DNA of 41,222 nt, from NCBI GenBank assembly GCA_937858825.1, contig CALMAI010000014.1, forward strand, positions 1-41,222. The letters run 5' to 3'. Below are positions 17,594 to 26,062 of the stretch, piece by piece. Made by a program: the position numbers and the translations under genes. Position 1 is the stretch's first letter. Each line of letters starts with the position of its first letter. This DNA comes from an uncultured Candidatus Peregrinibacteria bacterium (GTDB taxonomy: Bacteria; Patescibacteriota; Gracilibacteria; UBA1369). The notes under the pieces are model-generated. The model ran no database searches. It was not told the DNA's origin and was given only the letters and a program-made list of their open reading frames with translations.

Positions 17594-18832
17594 ATGGCAC
17601 AACAACGAAAATTTATAACTCAGCCCTCTGACGATCGCCTCCAGCAGTTTCCGGAGGCCGTACGAGAGCTGGTAAAAAAAGGTCAACAACACGGGTTTAT
17701 TACCCACCAGGAGCTTCTACGGGCAATGCCAAACGTGGAAGACGATTTGATGATTCTGGATGAGCTTTATGGGCTCTTTTTGGATCTTGGAATTGAGGTG
17801 ATTGATAGTCGGGATACTCTTGTTTTGAAACCGACAAAAAAGGATGAGGCTGAAGAAAATGATGAAAAGGAGGTGAAAGGGGCGAAAAAAGATGCAAAAG
17901 GAAAAAAAACGAAGAAAGGAAAGGAAACCAAAGCAAAGACTGAAAAAGAGGAGAAGCCAAAGGCAAAGAGTAAATCAAAAACAAGTGGACGGGTGGAGCT
18001 TCGTGAAATTGCGAATGACTCAATTCGTCTTTATTTGTGTGAGATTGGAAAAGTGGATCTTTTGACTGCGAAAGAAGAGGTTGATTTGGCACGACGAATT
18101 AAGAAGGGTGATCAGACAGCCAAGAAGCACCTTGCTGAAGCGAATCTCCGTTTGGTTGTGAGTATCGGGAAGAAATATATTGGTCGTGGACTTTCGTTCC
18201 TGGATTTGATTCAGGAAGGAAATATTGGTCTTTTCCGTGCGGTTGAAAAGTTTGATCCCGATCGGGGATTTAAGTTCTCGACTTATGCGACCTGGTGGAT
18301 TCGTCAGGCTATTACGCGTGCTATCGCGGATCAGGCCCGAACAATTCGTATTCCGGTTCATATGGTGGAAACGATCAATAAGCTCACCCACGCGCAGCGT
18401 CGTTTGGTACAGGAACTTGGCCGTGAACCATTGATCGAGGAACTGGCGGCTGAAATGGATATGGAAGAGAAGAAGGTTCGTCACATTTTGAAGATTTCTC
18501 AGGATATTGTTTCACTTGAGGCTCCGGTTGGAACGGAAGAAGACAGTAAACTGGGAGACTTTATTGAAGATGATGAGGCTCAATCGCCTTTAGATGCTAC
18601 GAATCGCCAACTTATTAAAGAAAACATCCATGAGATGCTCAACTATCTTTCTCCACGTGAGCGAAAGATTATTGAAATGCGTTTTGGATTAAAAGATGGA
18701 GTTGGACACACGCTTGAGGAGGTTGGACATGAGTTTGGCGTGACACGTGAACGTATCCGACAAATTGAAGCAAAGGTTCTTCAGAAGATGAAAGAACATC
18801 CAACAAGTGTGAAAATTCGAAGTAATTCATAA
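17594..18832 (+). CDS. rpoD: Primary sigma factor (RpoD, sigma-70)
   Basis: The housekeeping sigma factor that directs RNA polymerase to promoters. The 412 residues have a region 1.1-like start (about 1-80), a Lys/Glu-rich low-complexity linker (about 80-135), region 1.2 ([21 protein letters not shown]), region 2 ([52 protein letters not shown]), region 3 and region 4 with the helix-turn-helix ([20 protein letters not shown]). The linker is longer and more lysine-rich than in most bacteria. It sits 8 bases after dnaG. The several TTGxxx-N17-TATAAT-like promoters seen in this window fit its conserved regions 2.4 and 4.2. Confidence 0.96.
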   Translation: MAQQRKFITQPSDDRLQQFPEAVRELVKKGQQHGFITHQELLRAMPNVEDDLMILDELYGLFLDLGIEVIDSRDTLVLKPTKKDEAEENDEKEVKGAKKDAKGKKTKKGKETKAKTEKEEKPKAKSKSKTSGRVELREIANDSIRLYLCEIGKVDLLTAKEEVDLARRIKKGDQTAKKHLAEANLRLVVSIGKKYIGRGLSFLDLIQEGNIGLFRAVEKFDPDRGFKFSTYATWWIRQAITRAIADQARTIRIPVHMVETINKLTHAQRRLVQELGREPLIEELAAEMDMEEKKVRHILKISQDIVSLEAPVGTEEDSKLGDFIEDDEAQSPLDATNRQLIKENIHEMLNYLSPRERKIIEMRFGLKDGVGHTLEEVGHEFGVTRERIRQIEAKVLQKMKEHPTSVKIRSNS

Positions 18833-18835
18833 AAA

Positions 18836-18841
18836 TATAAT
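18836..18841 (+). promoter_or_regulatory. Possible -10 box of greA
   Basis: A perfect TATAAT lies 14 bases before the ATG at 18856, in the short gap after rpoD. No good -35 box is found at the usual distance, so an independent greA promoter is only possible. Confidence 0.3.
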
Positions 18842-18855
18842 CTAAATTTATTGAT

Positions 18856-19371
18856 ATGCCTAAAACTAAAGATGCTATTATGGATCCGGCTCAACAAGAT
18901 GATAAAGTGACTTTAGTAACGAAAGAAGGTTTTGCAAAACTCAAAGAAGAGCTTGAGCTCCTTAAAAATGTAAAACGTCGAGAGGTGGCAGAACGTCTTA
19001 AGGAGGCTATCTCTTATGGTGATCTTTCGGAAAACTCTGAATATGAAGAAGCAAAGAATGAGCAGGCTTTTGTGGAGGGACGAATTGCTGAACTTGAGGA
19101 AAAGGTGAAGTATGCCAAGATTATTAAGGAAAAATCTGACGTTAAGACGGTTCAAATCGGGACAAAAGTTGTAATTAAAGATATCGGTCGAAAAACGGCT
19201 GAAAAAGAAGAATACACTATTGTTGGTTCTACAGAGGCTGATCCTTTGGATCATAAGATTTCTAATGAGTCTCCGGTGGGAGCGGCTCTTTTGGATCAAA
19301 AAAAGGGTGATATCGTGAAAGTTATCACTCCAAATGGGGTTACCGAGTACGAAATTATGAATCTTGAATAG
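18856..19371 (+). CDS. greA: Transcription elongation factor GreA
   Basis: Rescues backtracked RNA polymerase by stimulating cleavage of the nascent RNA. The 171 residues include an N-terminal coiled coil with the acidic tip block YGDLSENSEYEEAKNEQ, whose Asp and Glu hold the catalytic Mg, and the C-terminal FKBP-like domain (about 100-171; VQIGTKVVIKD, ISNESPVGAALLDQKKGD). An N-terminal extension of about 17 residues (MPKTKDAIMDPAQQDD) precedes the usual start (VTLVTKEGFAKL); an in-frame ATG at residue 9 is an alternative. It follows rpoD by 23 bases and precedes the PEGA-domain gene by 3. Confidence 0.95.
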   Translation: MPKTKDAIMDPAQQDDKVTLVTKEGFAKLKEELELLKNVKRREVAERLKEAISYGDLSENSEYEEAKNEQAFVEGRIAELEEKVKYAKIIKEKSDVKTVQIGTKVVIKDIGRKTAEKEEYTIVGSTEADPLDHKISNESPVGAALLDQKKGDIVKVITPNGVTEYEIMNLE

Positions 19372-19374
19372 GTC

Positions 19375-20763
19375 ATGAAAAAGAAACTGACCTTTGCTGT
19401 ATTTCGGGCGGTAACTGTGGTGATTTTTATTGTGGTAAGTGTTTTTGCGATCTTTTTTGCGTATGGCTATCGGGTCGATTTTTCTGACTGGACTGTTACC
19501 AAGACGAGTATTGTTGATGTGGTGGGTCCTAAAATGGATGCGCTGGTTTCGCTTGATGGGGTGCAACATGGTGAGGAGCTGCCGTTTCAGATTTCAAATG
19601 TGTTGCCTGGGCGACATGAAGTTGCAGTAGTGAAACGTGGATTTCATGAATGGTCGCGAGTTGTGGATGTTGAGGAGGACGTGGTTTCTATTGTGCGGGA
19701 TTTGCTTTTGGTTCCAACCAATCCAGACCTTTATACGGAAGAGATTTTGTCTTTTGAACCCGAGGACCTCCCTGTTTTTGGAGATGGTTATGTTTTGGTG
19801 CGGCGGGCTCCAGCGGAAGATTTGCGTTTGGTGGATAATGAACTGGAGGTTATTTTAGTTAAAGGGGATGGTGAAATTTCCAGTGAGGTGATGTCTTTTT
19901 ACGAAGAGGAGTTTCAGGTGCTGGATAGTTTTTCGGATGATCGACTCTTTTTGGCTCTGGCCAATGATTCTTATGCGCTTATGTCACTTCGGGATCGAAG
20001 TTTTGACCTTTTTTCGCTCCCTTCTTCAGTTGAAAATATCCAAGTTGATATTGATGGAAGGGAACTTTACTTTTTGGAAAGTGGGAATCTTTATGGGTCC
20101 AAGATTGAGGATCTTCCAACTTTTTTAACTCCTTCTTTTCAACCTGACGATTTTGAACTATTGAGGGAAGGCGTGACAGATTATGCTCTTTCATCAAATG
20201 GAACACTTTTTTTCCTTGCAGGGGGGAAGTTATACTTCAAGGATTCAGATCAGGCAAAAGCTCTTTTAGTTGATCATAAGCCTGGACTGATAGACCACTT
20301 TACGTATTATCCAGATGGCTCTCTTGATCTTATGACTGTTTTTGAATCTGCAGATGCTGTATCTGGAACACTGCTTTCTATTGCCGATGATGGTACGATA
20401 AAGGTTATTGGACCGGATGTTGTTGGGGAGCCTTTTCTTAATGATGATGGTGATGCTCTTTTTGTAAATAATGAAGGGAAGGTGTCTTTTTATGATCTGG
20501 AACTGGATGTTGTGAAGACTGCCCGTGGATTTGATGGGGAGTTTGAGCTGCTTGGGTGGTTTGATAACTTTGGTCATTTTCTTGTGCGACAAAATCAGCA
20601 GGTCATTGTTACCGATGTTTTTCATGAAAACGAGTTCGTCCTTATTCCTGACGCGACAAATGTTTCACATCTTTTTGTGAAGGATAAAGCAATATTCTGG
20701 TTTGCGGAAAATGAAGAAAAGCGACAGCTTATGCGTCTTTATTGGGGTGAAGCTTTTGAATAG
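19375..20763 (+). CDS. PEGA-domain membrane-anchored protein
   Basis: 462 residues. One N-terminal membrane span (about 8-30: FRAVTVVIFIVVSVFAIFFAYG) is followed by a PEGA-type beta domain (about 45-105: DALVSLDGVQHGEELPFQI, PGRHEVAVVKRGFHEWS). The remainder (about 115-462) is made of repeated short beta strands with Asp-Gly turns, which fits a beta-propeller-like fold facing outward. Such proteins occur widely in Patescibacteria, but their role is not defined. It ends the greA operon and is separated by only 3 bases from the convergent membrane-protein gene, without a visible terminator. Function unknown. Confidence 0.8.
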   Translation: MKKKLTFAVFRAVTVVIFIVVSVFAIFFAYGYRVDFSDWTVTKTSIVDVVGPKMDALVSLDGVQHGEELPFQISNVLPGRHEVAVVKRGFHEWSRVVDVEEDVVSIVRDLLLVPTNPDLYTEEILSFEPEDLPVFGDGYVLVRRAPAEDLRLVDNELEVILVKGDGEISSEVMSFYEEEFQVLDSFSDDRLFLALANDSYALMSLRDRSFDLFSLPSSVENIQVDIDGRELYFLESGNLYGSKIEDLPTFLTPSFQPDDFELLREGVTDYALSSNGTLFFLAGGKLYFKDSDQAKALLVDHKPGLIDHFTYYPDGSLDLMTVFESADAVSGTLLSIADDGTIKVIGPDVVGEPFLNDDGDALFVNNEGKVSFYDLELDVVKTARGFDGEFELLGWFDNFGHFLVRQNQQVIVTDVFHENEFVLIPDATNVSHLFVKDKAIFWFAENEEKRQLMRLYWGEAFE

Positions 20764-20766
20764 ATA

Positions 20767-21204
20767 TTAGCTGTTGCGCCGTTGTTTTCCTTTCTTTTTC
20801 TTGTTTTTAACAACTTTGTAGTTTGAGTTGGAATGATTTCGAGAAAGAGTCTTTTTGAGTTCCGGATAGGTTTTGAGATAGGCGTTGATGATCTGATAGA
20901 ACAGATATCCGGTGAGTAGAAGAATGATATAGAAAAAGAGTCTCATTGAGAGCATTGGAACGTAGTTGTAACGGGCAATGAGGTAGAATCCAAAAAGAGC
21001 CGCCATGGTCCAGAGTTTTCGGGGGAAGTTCTTAAACAGTTTTCGAAAAGCTTTGTCGTCTTTATTCTTTTTAATGTAAACCTTCAGGATAATTCCTAAA
21101 ATTACGAGAATACCGATGAGGATACCAACAAAAGTGTAGTATTGAAATGTTCGTCCTGGTACTGGAAGAAAAAAGTAGAGAATAAAACTATTGAGTGTTT
21201 GCAT
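20767..21204 (-). CDS. Small membrane protein of unknown function
   Basis: 145 residues from ATG 21204, which overlaps the last 17 bases of the Lgt-family gene; starts further upstream lie inside that gene in another frame and give unlikely sequence. At least three hydrophobic spans are seen (NSFILYFFLPVPG, YYTFVGILIGILVILGIIL, and the pair LWTMAALFGFYLIARY and LFFYIILLLTGYLFY). The end is a strongly basic tail (NKKKKGKQRRNS). No family was recognised. Translational coupling with the Lgt-family gene is likely from the overlap. Confidence 0.75.
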   Translation of the reverse strand: MQTLNSFILYFFLPVPGRTFQYYTFVGILIGILVILGIILKVYIKKNKDDKAFRKLFKNFPRKLWTMAALFGFYLIARYNYVPMLSMRLFFYIILLLTGYLFYQIINAYLKTYPELKKTLSRNHSNSNYKVVKNKKKKGKQRRNS

Positions 21205-21988
21205 TCGTTTCGTTGTTAGAGAGCTTTTTTTTACGGGTTTTGAGCACGAAGAGAATAATGGTTGTGAGTAGGGCGAGTAAAGCGAAAATTTGTGATTCAC
21301 GGAATCCAAAGAAGTGATGGCTTTCATCGCCTCGAATAAACTCTTCCAAGATCTTAAAGAATGAATAGCTACCAACGGCGATAAGGGTTATATTTCCGGG
21401 CTCTTTGGAAATTTTATGATGAAAGAGTTGGTAGAGAATGAATGTTAGAATTCCGCTGTAAATGGCAGCGTAGATTTGAACAGGATGGATTGGTACGGCA
21501 TAGATAGAGTTGGCAACCAGAACGCCCCATGGAAGATTGGTTTCTGTTCCGTAATTGCTTCCGTCAAAAAAGGCTCCAATATTAATAAAGGTAATGGCGC
21601 TTAGAATACTCACGCTGAGAACATCGAACCATTTTCGGACGTTTTCTCCTTCACGTCGGGCAAAATAGAGCAGACTGAGGGTAATTCCAAGTATTCCACC
21701 CCATGGAGAAAGTCCTTTGTCGTTCCATATAGAGAATATTTGAATGAAGCTGGAAAATGATACATCTTGAAAAAACATTTGGTAGTTCCGTACAACAAAG
21801 ACCAACCGTGCCATGGCAAGTCCTCCAAAGAAAATAGCAAGGCTGTAGTTATTGATGAATTTAAGCGAAAGCCTGGTTTTCTGAACAAGCTTATTCATCA
21901 TGAGAAGCGCAGCAAAAAAGCCAATCGCAACGAAGATCCATAGCGAATAGATGGTGATAGGACCAATCTCAAGCAAAATCGGATACAT
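21188..21988 (-). CDS. lgt: Lgt-family protein (prolipoprotein diacylglyceryl transferase-like)
   Basis: 266 residues with about seven membrane spans and the general layout of Lgt, which moves diacylglycerol from phosphatidylglycerol to the lipobox cysteine. Family blocks are the start (ILLEIGPITIYSLW), WGGILGITLSLLYFARR, the HPVQIYAAI block and the late ILEEFIRGDES block. However, the signature that reads GRxGNFxNxE in usual Lgt reads INIGAFFDGSN here. By my alignment the conserved Arg, Asn and Glu are replaced by Asn, Ala and Ser, and the His before GG in the earlier block is Trp. It is therefore either a very diverged Lgt or a related protein with another job. It follows the PilC-like gene by 5 bases. 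Confidence 0.75.
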   Translation of the reverse strand: MYPILLEIGPITIYSLWIFVAIGFFAALLMMNKLVQKTRLSLKFINNYSLAIFFGGLAMARLVFVVRNYQMFFQDVSFSSFIQIFSIWNDKGLSPWGGILGITLSLLYFARREGENVRKWFDVLSVSILSAITFINIGAFFDGSNYGTETNLPWGVLVANSIYAVPIHPVQIYAAIYSGILTFILYQLFHHKISKEPGNITLIAVGSYSFFKILEEFIRGDESHHFFGFRESQIFALLALLTTIILFVLKTRKKKLSNNETNANTQ

Positions 21989-21993
21989 GCGCG

Positions 21994-23379
21994 CTAAAAA
22001 TTAAGATAAATGACTATAAGGCTGAGCAAGAATACCGGAGTGATGACAAGGCTGGCAACCTCATTCCGTTTGAAGAAGTTGATTTTAAGGCTTAATGCTG
22101 AGTGTAAGAGGAAAACTGTGGCAAGGAAATATTTAAGGAAGGCACTGCGGTAAATGTAAAACACGCCTGGAATGGTGAAATCACCCAGCTCTTTCGATGT
22201 TGTGTAGATTGAAAGGAAATAGTAAATGAGGTAGAACGCCAGAAGCCAACCGGTAAAAGAGAGAACCTGCTGCCCCAGCTTTTCTACAGGGGTGAGTTGT
22301 GCAGAAGCTTTTCGTTCCATTTTGATTCTCTTTTTTTCTGCGGCGAGCTCTTTTTTCAGCTTTTTTCTTTGGTTCCACAGATTTTTTATTCCTGCCCGGG
22401 CCTGGTTTTTAAATTCAGGGTCCGGTGCCTGAAAATAGAGAACAATGTAGTGTTTCATCTGGGCATTCACATTTTGGATTTGTTGTTTGATGCTCAGCAT
22501 TTTTTCGGTCTCTGTGGTGATTCCCAGAATTGGACTGACAATGGAATCGAAAATGCGATAGTAGAGTGGGGGATTTTCATTCTGAATAATGTGTTCTTCT
22601 CTCCATTGGCGCATGGCGTCGGTGACGCTCATGTTGGATTTGGATTTTCCACGCTTGAGTTCCATCATCATACTTTTGGCTTCTACAACCATGTTGGTGC
22701 GATCGGCCATGTGCTCTGATTCGTGGAGGAATATTTCTTCTTTTTGAATAAAATGAAGAAGGTCTTCGGTGGTTTTGCGGATGTAATCCAGGTTGGTACT
22801 GTTTTTGATTCGAAGAATTTTGTCGACTCTTTGTCGGATCTTTTCTTTGGTGGCAGGGGACATGTTCTGCTCATATTTATCGAGCATCTCTTTTACTTTC
22901 CCCAATACAAAATCGATTTGTTGCTGGAGGACGGCCTGTTTTTTTTCGAACTCTTTCAAGTCTTTTTCATCGGCACTTTCTTTCTCTTGTGTGGCAAGGA
23001 GTTCTTCCTCTAGTTGTTGATGAAGATGGTATGCCCCTTTTTTTCGTTCTTTTTCTTTTTGGGCTTCGGTGAGATTGTTGGGAATAACATACTCAATTTC
23101 AAACTCGTACTCTTCTAAAAGTCGTTTGTAAGCGTTGTATTCGTCTTCGGCCTGAATGGTTCCAGCGACGCGCTTCTGGTTTTTATCAAGACCCGCAAAC
23201 TCAAAAACCGGCAAGGTGCTCTCACTGGTGGCCTCGTTTTCGGGAATTTCTTCAATGGATACAATTGAAAACTCTAACTCTCCCAACTCTTTTCGGGCAC
23301 TTGCTTCATCGGGAGAACTAATCGTCCCTTGTAATTGTTGGTTCGAATTGTTGACAACGGTATACCGAAATTTTGGCAT
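21994..23379 (-). CDS. Membrane protein with two PilC/GspF-like N-terminal modules
   Basis: 461 residues. Residues 2-46 (KFRYTVVNNSNQQLQGTI, ARKELGELEFSIVSIEEI) and 57-99 (FEFAGLDKNQKRVAGTIQA, YKRLLEEYEFEIEYV) both follow the pattern of the small N-terminal cap of PilC/GspF, the inner-membrane platform of type IV pilus and type II secretion systems. A long charged coiled-coil region (about 105-365) comes next, then about four membrane spans at the C-terminus (for example LSFTGWLLAFYLIYYFL, FLKYFLATVFLLHSALSL, ASLVITPVFLLSLIVIYL). The two helical domains of true PilC are not seen. A role near a pilus or secretion machine is an inference supported by the prepilin peptidase elsewhere in the window. 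It lies between pyrG and the lgt-like gene. Confidence 0.75.
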   Translation of the reverse strand: MPKFRYTVVNNSNQQLQGTISSPDEASARKELGELEFSIVSIEEIPENEATSESTLPVFEFAGLDKNQKRVAGTIQAEDEYNAYKRLLEEYEFEIEYVIPNNLTEAQKEKERKKGAYHLHQQLEEELLATQEKESADEKDLKEFEKKQAVLQQQIDFVLGKVKEMLDKYEQNMSPATKEKIRQRVDKILRIKNSTNLDYIRKTTEDLLHFIQKEEIFLHESEHMADRTNMVVEAKSMMMELKRGKSKSNMSVTDAMRQWREEHIIQNENPPLYYRIFDSIVSPILGITTETEKMLSIKQQIQNVNAQMKHYIVLYFQAPDPEFKNQARAGIKNLWNQRKKLKKELAAEKKRIKMERKASAQLTPVEKLGQQVLSFTGWLLAFYLIYYFLSIYTTSKELGDFTIPGVFYIYRSAFLKYFLATVFLLHSALSLKINFFKRNEVASLVITPVFLLSLIVIYLNF

Positions 23380-23385
23380 TTCCTC

Positions 23386-25011
23386 TTAGGATTTATGTTT
23401 TGCGCTTGCCTCAATAAAGCTGAAGAACAGAGGATGTGGGTTGTGTGGTCTTGAGAGGAATTCTGGATGGAACTGGCATCCGAGCATATATGGATGATCT
23501 TTTAATTCAACCATCTCGACCAGGTTTCCTTTTTGGAAAATTCCTGCAGTTACCAGACCGGCTTTTTCAAGATCCTTGCGGAGAGCATTGTTGTATTCAT
23601 AACGATGACGATGTCTTTCGTGGATAATGCTCTGTTTTCCGTAGATGTCATAAATTTTTGTGCCTTTGGTCACTTTACATGGATAGCTCCCAAGGCGGAG
23701 TGTTCCTCCTTTATCTCTTTCTTTATATTGATCTGGCAGGAAGTGGATAGCATAGAATTTTTTTGGAATCTTTCCTTCTTCGTCAAACTCTTCAGATGTA
23801 TAGCGTTTATCACAGAGTGCATGACGCGCGAACTCTATGGTAAGAATCTGCATTCCAAGGCAGAGTCCCAGGTATGGTTTTTTGTTTTCACGACAGTAGG
23901 TTGCTGCCATAATCATACCTTCTGTTCCTCGAATACCGAATCCTCCTGGAGTGATGATTCCATCGGCTTCATCCAACTTTTCCCATTCGGACTTATCTTT
24001 CTTCTCCAGCTTTTCTGCATCAACCCATACAAGATTTAACTCCTTTTTTTGATGGTAGCAGGCGATTTTGAGCGACTCCAATACGCTTAAGTACGAGTCA
24101 TCGAGGCCTGTGTATTTTCCAACCAGCGCGATGGTGACAAGGTCTCTCTTGGCTTTGATTTTTTCGTTCAGTTTTTTCCAGTCTGTCAGCTTTGGTTTTA
24201 ATCTTCCCATGTTGAGGCGCTTTCCAAGTTTTTCCGCCAGGTTGTTTTCTTCATACTTGAGTGGAACTTCATAGATGGAAGAGACTGTTGGTGCCGGAAT
24301 GACGTGGTCTTCCTCTACATCGCAGAAGAGTGCAATTTTTTTGAGGAGCTCTTTTTTAATTGGATGATCCGCGCGGGCTAAAATGAAATCCGGATGAATA
24401 CCGGTTGCGCGGAGTTCTCGGACTGAAGCTTGTGTTGGTTTGGTCTTCAGCTCTTTTGGTCCTGCCAGGTATGGCAGAAGCGTGAGATGAACAAAGAGTG
24501 TGTTGTCGTATCCCAGTTCATGCCGAAGCTGACGGATGGCTTCCAGATAGGGGAGTCCTTCTATATCTCCAGTTGTTCCTCCGATTTCAACCATGACTAC
24601 ATCGGCTTTGCTCTTTTTCCCGGCATCGGTAATGCGCTTTTTAATAGCATTGGTGATGTGCGGGATGATCTGAATGGTTCCTCCCAGATAAGATCCTTTT
24701 CGTTCTGATGCGATCACTTCTGAATAGACTTTTCCGGTTGTGACAGATGAAAGTTTTGAAAGGTTTTCTCCAACAAATCGCTCGTAGTGTCCAAGGTCCA
24801 GATCTGTTTCTGCTCCATCATCCAATACAAAAACTTCACCATGTTGAAATGGGCTCATGGTGCCAGGATCCACGTTCAAATAGGGATCAAGCTTCATGGT
24901 GAAGACTTTGAACCCAGACGCTTTGAGGAGAGCACCGATCGAGGCAGTTGCAATGCCTTTTCCTAAGGAGGAACATACGCCTCCAGTCACGAATATGTAC
25001 TTAGTGCTCAT
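23386..25011 (-). CDS. pyrG: CTP synthase
   Basis: Makes CTP from UTP, ATP and glutamine. The 541 residues are close to the usual length (about 545 in E. coli). The N-terminal synthetase domain begins KYIFVTGGVCSSLGKG with the P-loop and has the DPYLNVDPGTMSPFQHGEV block; the C-terminal class I glutamine amidotransferase domain has the nucleophile block LGLCLGMQ, the oxyanion glycine segment ITPGGFGIRG and the His-Glu pair in CQFHPEF. It follows trpS by 18 bases and precedes the PilC-like gene by 6, all on the same strand. Confidence 0.97.
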   Translation of the reverse strand: MSTKYIFVTGGVCSSLGKGIATASIGALLKASGFKVFTMKLDPYLNVDPGTMSPFQHGEVFVLDDGAETDLDLGHYERFVGENLSKLSSVTTGKVYSEVIASERKGSYLGGTIQIIPHITNAIKKRITDAGKKSKADVVMVEIGGTTGDIEGLPYLEAIRQLRHELGYDNTLFVHLTLLPYLAGPKELKTKPTQASVRELRATGIHPDFILARADHPIKKELLKKIALFCDVEEDHVIPAPTVSSIYEVPLKYEENNLAEKLGKRLNMGRLKPKLTDWKKLNEKIKAKRDLVTIALVGKYTGLDDSYLSVLESLKIACYHQKKELNLVWVDAEKLEKKDKSEWEKLDEADGIITPGGFGIRGTEGMIMAATYCRENKKPYLGLCLGMQILTIEFARHALCDKRYTSEEFDEEGKIPKKFYAIHFLPDQYKERDKGGTLRLGSYPCKVTKGTKIYDIYGKQSIIHERHRHRYEYNNALRKDLEKAGLVTAGIFQKGNLVEMVELKDHPYMLGCQFHPEFLSRPHNPHPLFFSFIEASAKHKS

Positions 25012-25029
25012 AGCGTTCGATTTGTCAAT

Positions 25030-26007
25030 TTACTGAAAGTTCAGGCCAGTGTGATTTCGTACCTCGGCCATAGTTTTCAATGCTACTGCGCGGGCTTTCT
25101 CTGCCCCGCTTTGTAATACTGTATCAATGTACTCCAAATTTTCTGCCAGTTCAATTCTTTTTTGGCGGAATGGACCAAAGTGTTCCATGATTTTCTCAAG
25201 GAGGACTTTCTTGGCATCGCCGTAGCCGAATCCGCCTGCACGGTACTTGTCGGCGAGAGCTTTTTTCTCTTCTTCTGTGGCGAAATATGAATAGATTTTG
25301 TAGACGGCACAGGTGTCTGGATCTTTTGGTTCTTCCAACGGGGTTGAATCGGTTGTGATGCTCATGACCTGTTTTTTGAGTGTTTTTTCATCGGCAAAGA
25401 ATTCAATCACGTTGCCGTAGCTCTTACTCATTTTGTGTTCGCCATCGGTCCCGATTACATATCCAACATCTTCCGGAATGTGCGGTTCTGGCATTGGGAA
25501 TGTCTCTCTATAGATGTTGTTGAATTTGTCAGCAAGGTCGCGAGTGATTTCAATGTGTTGCTTCTGGTCTTTCCCAACGGGAACAATGTCTGGTTTGTAG
25601 AGAAGGATGTCGGCGGCCATGAGGACCGGATAGGTGAAGAGGCCAACAGTTGGTTCTTTCATTCCTTTGGCTACTGCGTCTTTGTAGGCGTGGGCTCTTT
25701 CCAACAATCCAAATGGGGTCACCGTGCTCAGGATCCATGCCAGCTCTGAATGTTCGGGGACGTCGCTTTGGCGGAAGAATGTCACTTTTTCCGGATCGAG
25801 TCCTAATGCCAAATAATCAATGGCGATTTCTCGTGTCATTTTTCGTAACTTTTCCGGGTCGCGCACAGTTGTGAGCGCGTGAAGATCGGCAATGAAAATG
25901 AAGCATTCATGCGTGTCCTGCATGGCAATGTGATTTTTCATCGCTCCAAGATAGTTGCCCAAGTGGGGCGTTCCGCTCGATTGGATTCCGGAAAGAATTC
26001 GTTTCAT
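25030..26007 (-). CDS. trpS: Tryptophanyl-tRNA synthetase
   Basis: Charges tRNA-Trp. A class I synthetase of 325 residues, the usual bacterial length. The HIGH-like motif is TPHLGNYLGA near the start (after ILSGIQSSG) and the KMSKS motif is in DGEHKMSKSYGN. The tryptophan-binding and ATP-binding blocks LMAADILLYKPDIVPVGKDQ and AYKDA are present. The 55-base gap before it holds an inverted repeat directly next to the ATG, which may be part of a regulatory leader. It starts the trpS-pyrG gene run. Confidence 0.96.
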   Translation of the reverse strand: MKRILSGIQSSGTPHLGNYLGAMKNHIAMQDTHECFIFIADLHALTTVRDPEKLRKMTREIAIDYLALGLDPEKVTFFRQSDVPEHSELAWILSTVTPFGLLERAHAYKDAVAKGMKEPTVGLFTYPVLMAADILLYKPDIVPVGKDQKQHIEITRDLADKFNNIYRETFPMPEPHIPEDVGYVIGTDGEHKMSKSYGNVIEFFADEKTLKKQVMSITTDSTPLEEPKDPDTCAVYKIYSYFATEEEKKALADKYRAGGFGYGDAKKVLLEKIMEHFGPFRQKRIELAENLEYIDTVLQSGAEKARAVALKTMAEVRNHTGLNFQ

Positions 26008-26040
26008 GATGCCACTTTACAGTTTTTAAAAAGAGGCATC
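26008..26040 (-). promoter_or_regulatory. Inverted repeat next to the trpS start codon
   Basis: GATGCC (26008-26013) and GGCATC (26035-26040) form six pairs; after one mismatch a further CTTT/AAAG pairing extends the stem. One arm touches the ATG of trpS (26007-26005), so the folded RNA could hide the start. No T run follows, so it does not look like a terminator. A promoter-like TTGATG-N17-TAAAGT overlaps it. Confidence 0.35.
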
Positions 26041-26062
26041 AATGCTTGATTAATTATTAGTT

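Noticed and set aside
18913-19569. 218-residue minus-strand frame opposite greA
   Set aside because: It is antisense to a conserved GreA gene and crosses into the PEGA-domain gene; composition is rich in Asn, Phe and His as in shadows.
21205-21375. Longer form of the small membrane protein starting at 21375
   Set aside because: The extra 57 residues lie wholly inside the Lgt-family gene in another frame and are serine-rich shadow sequence.
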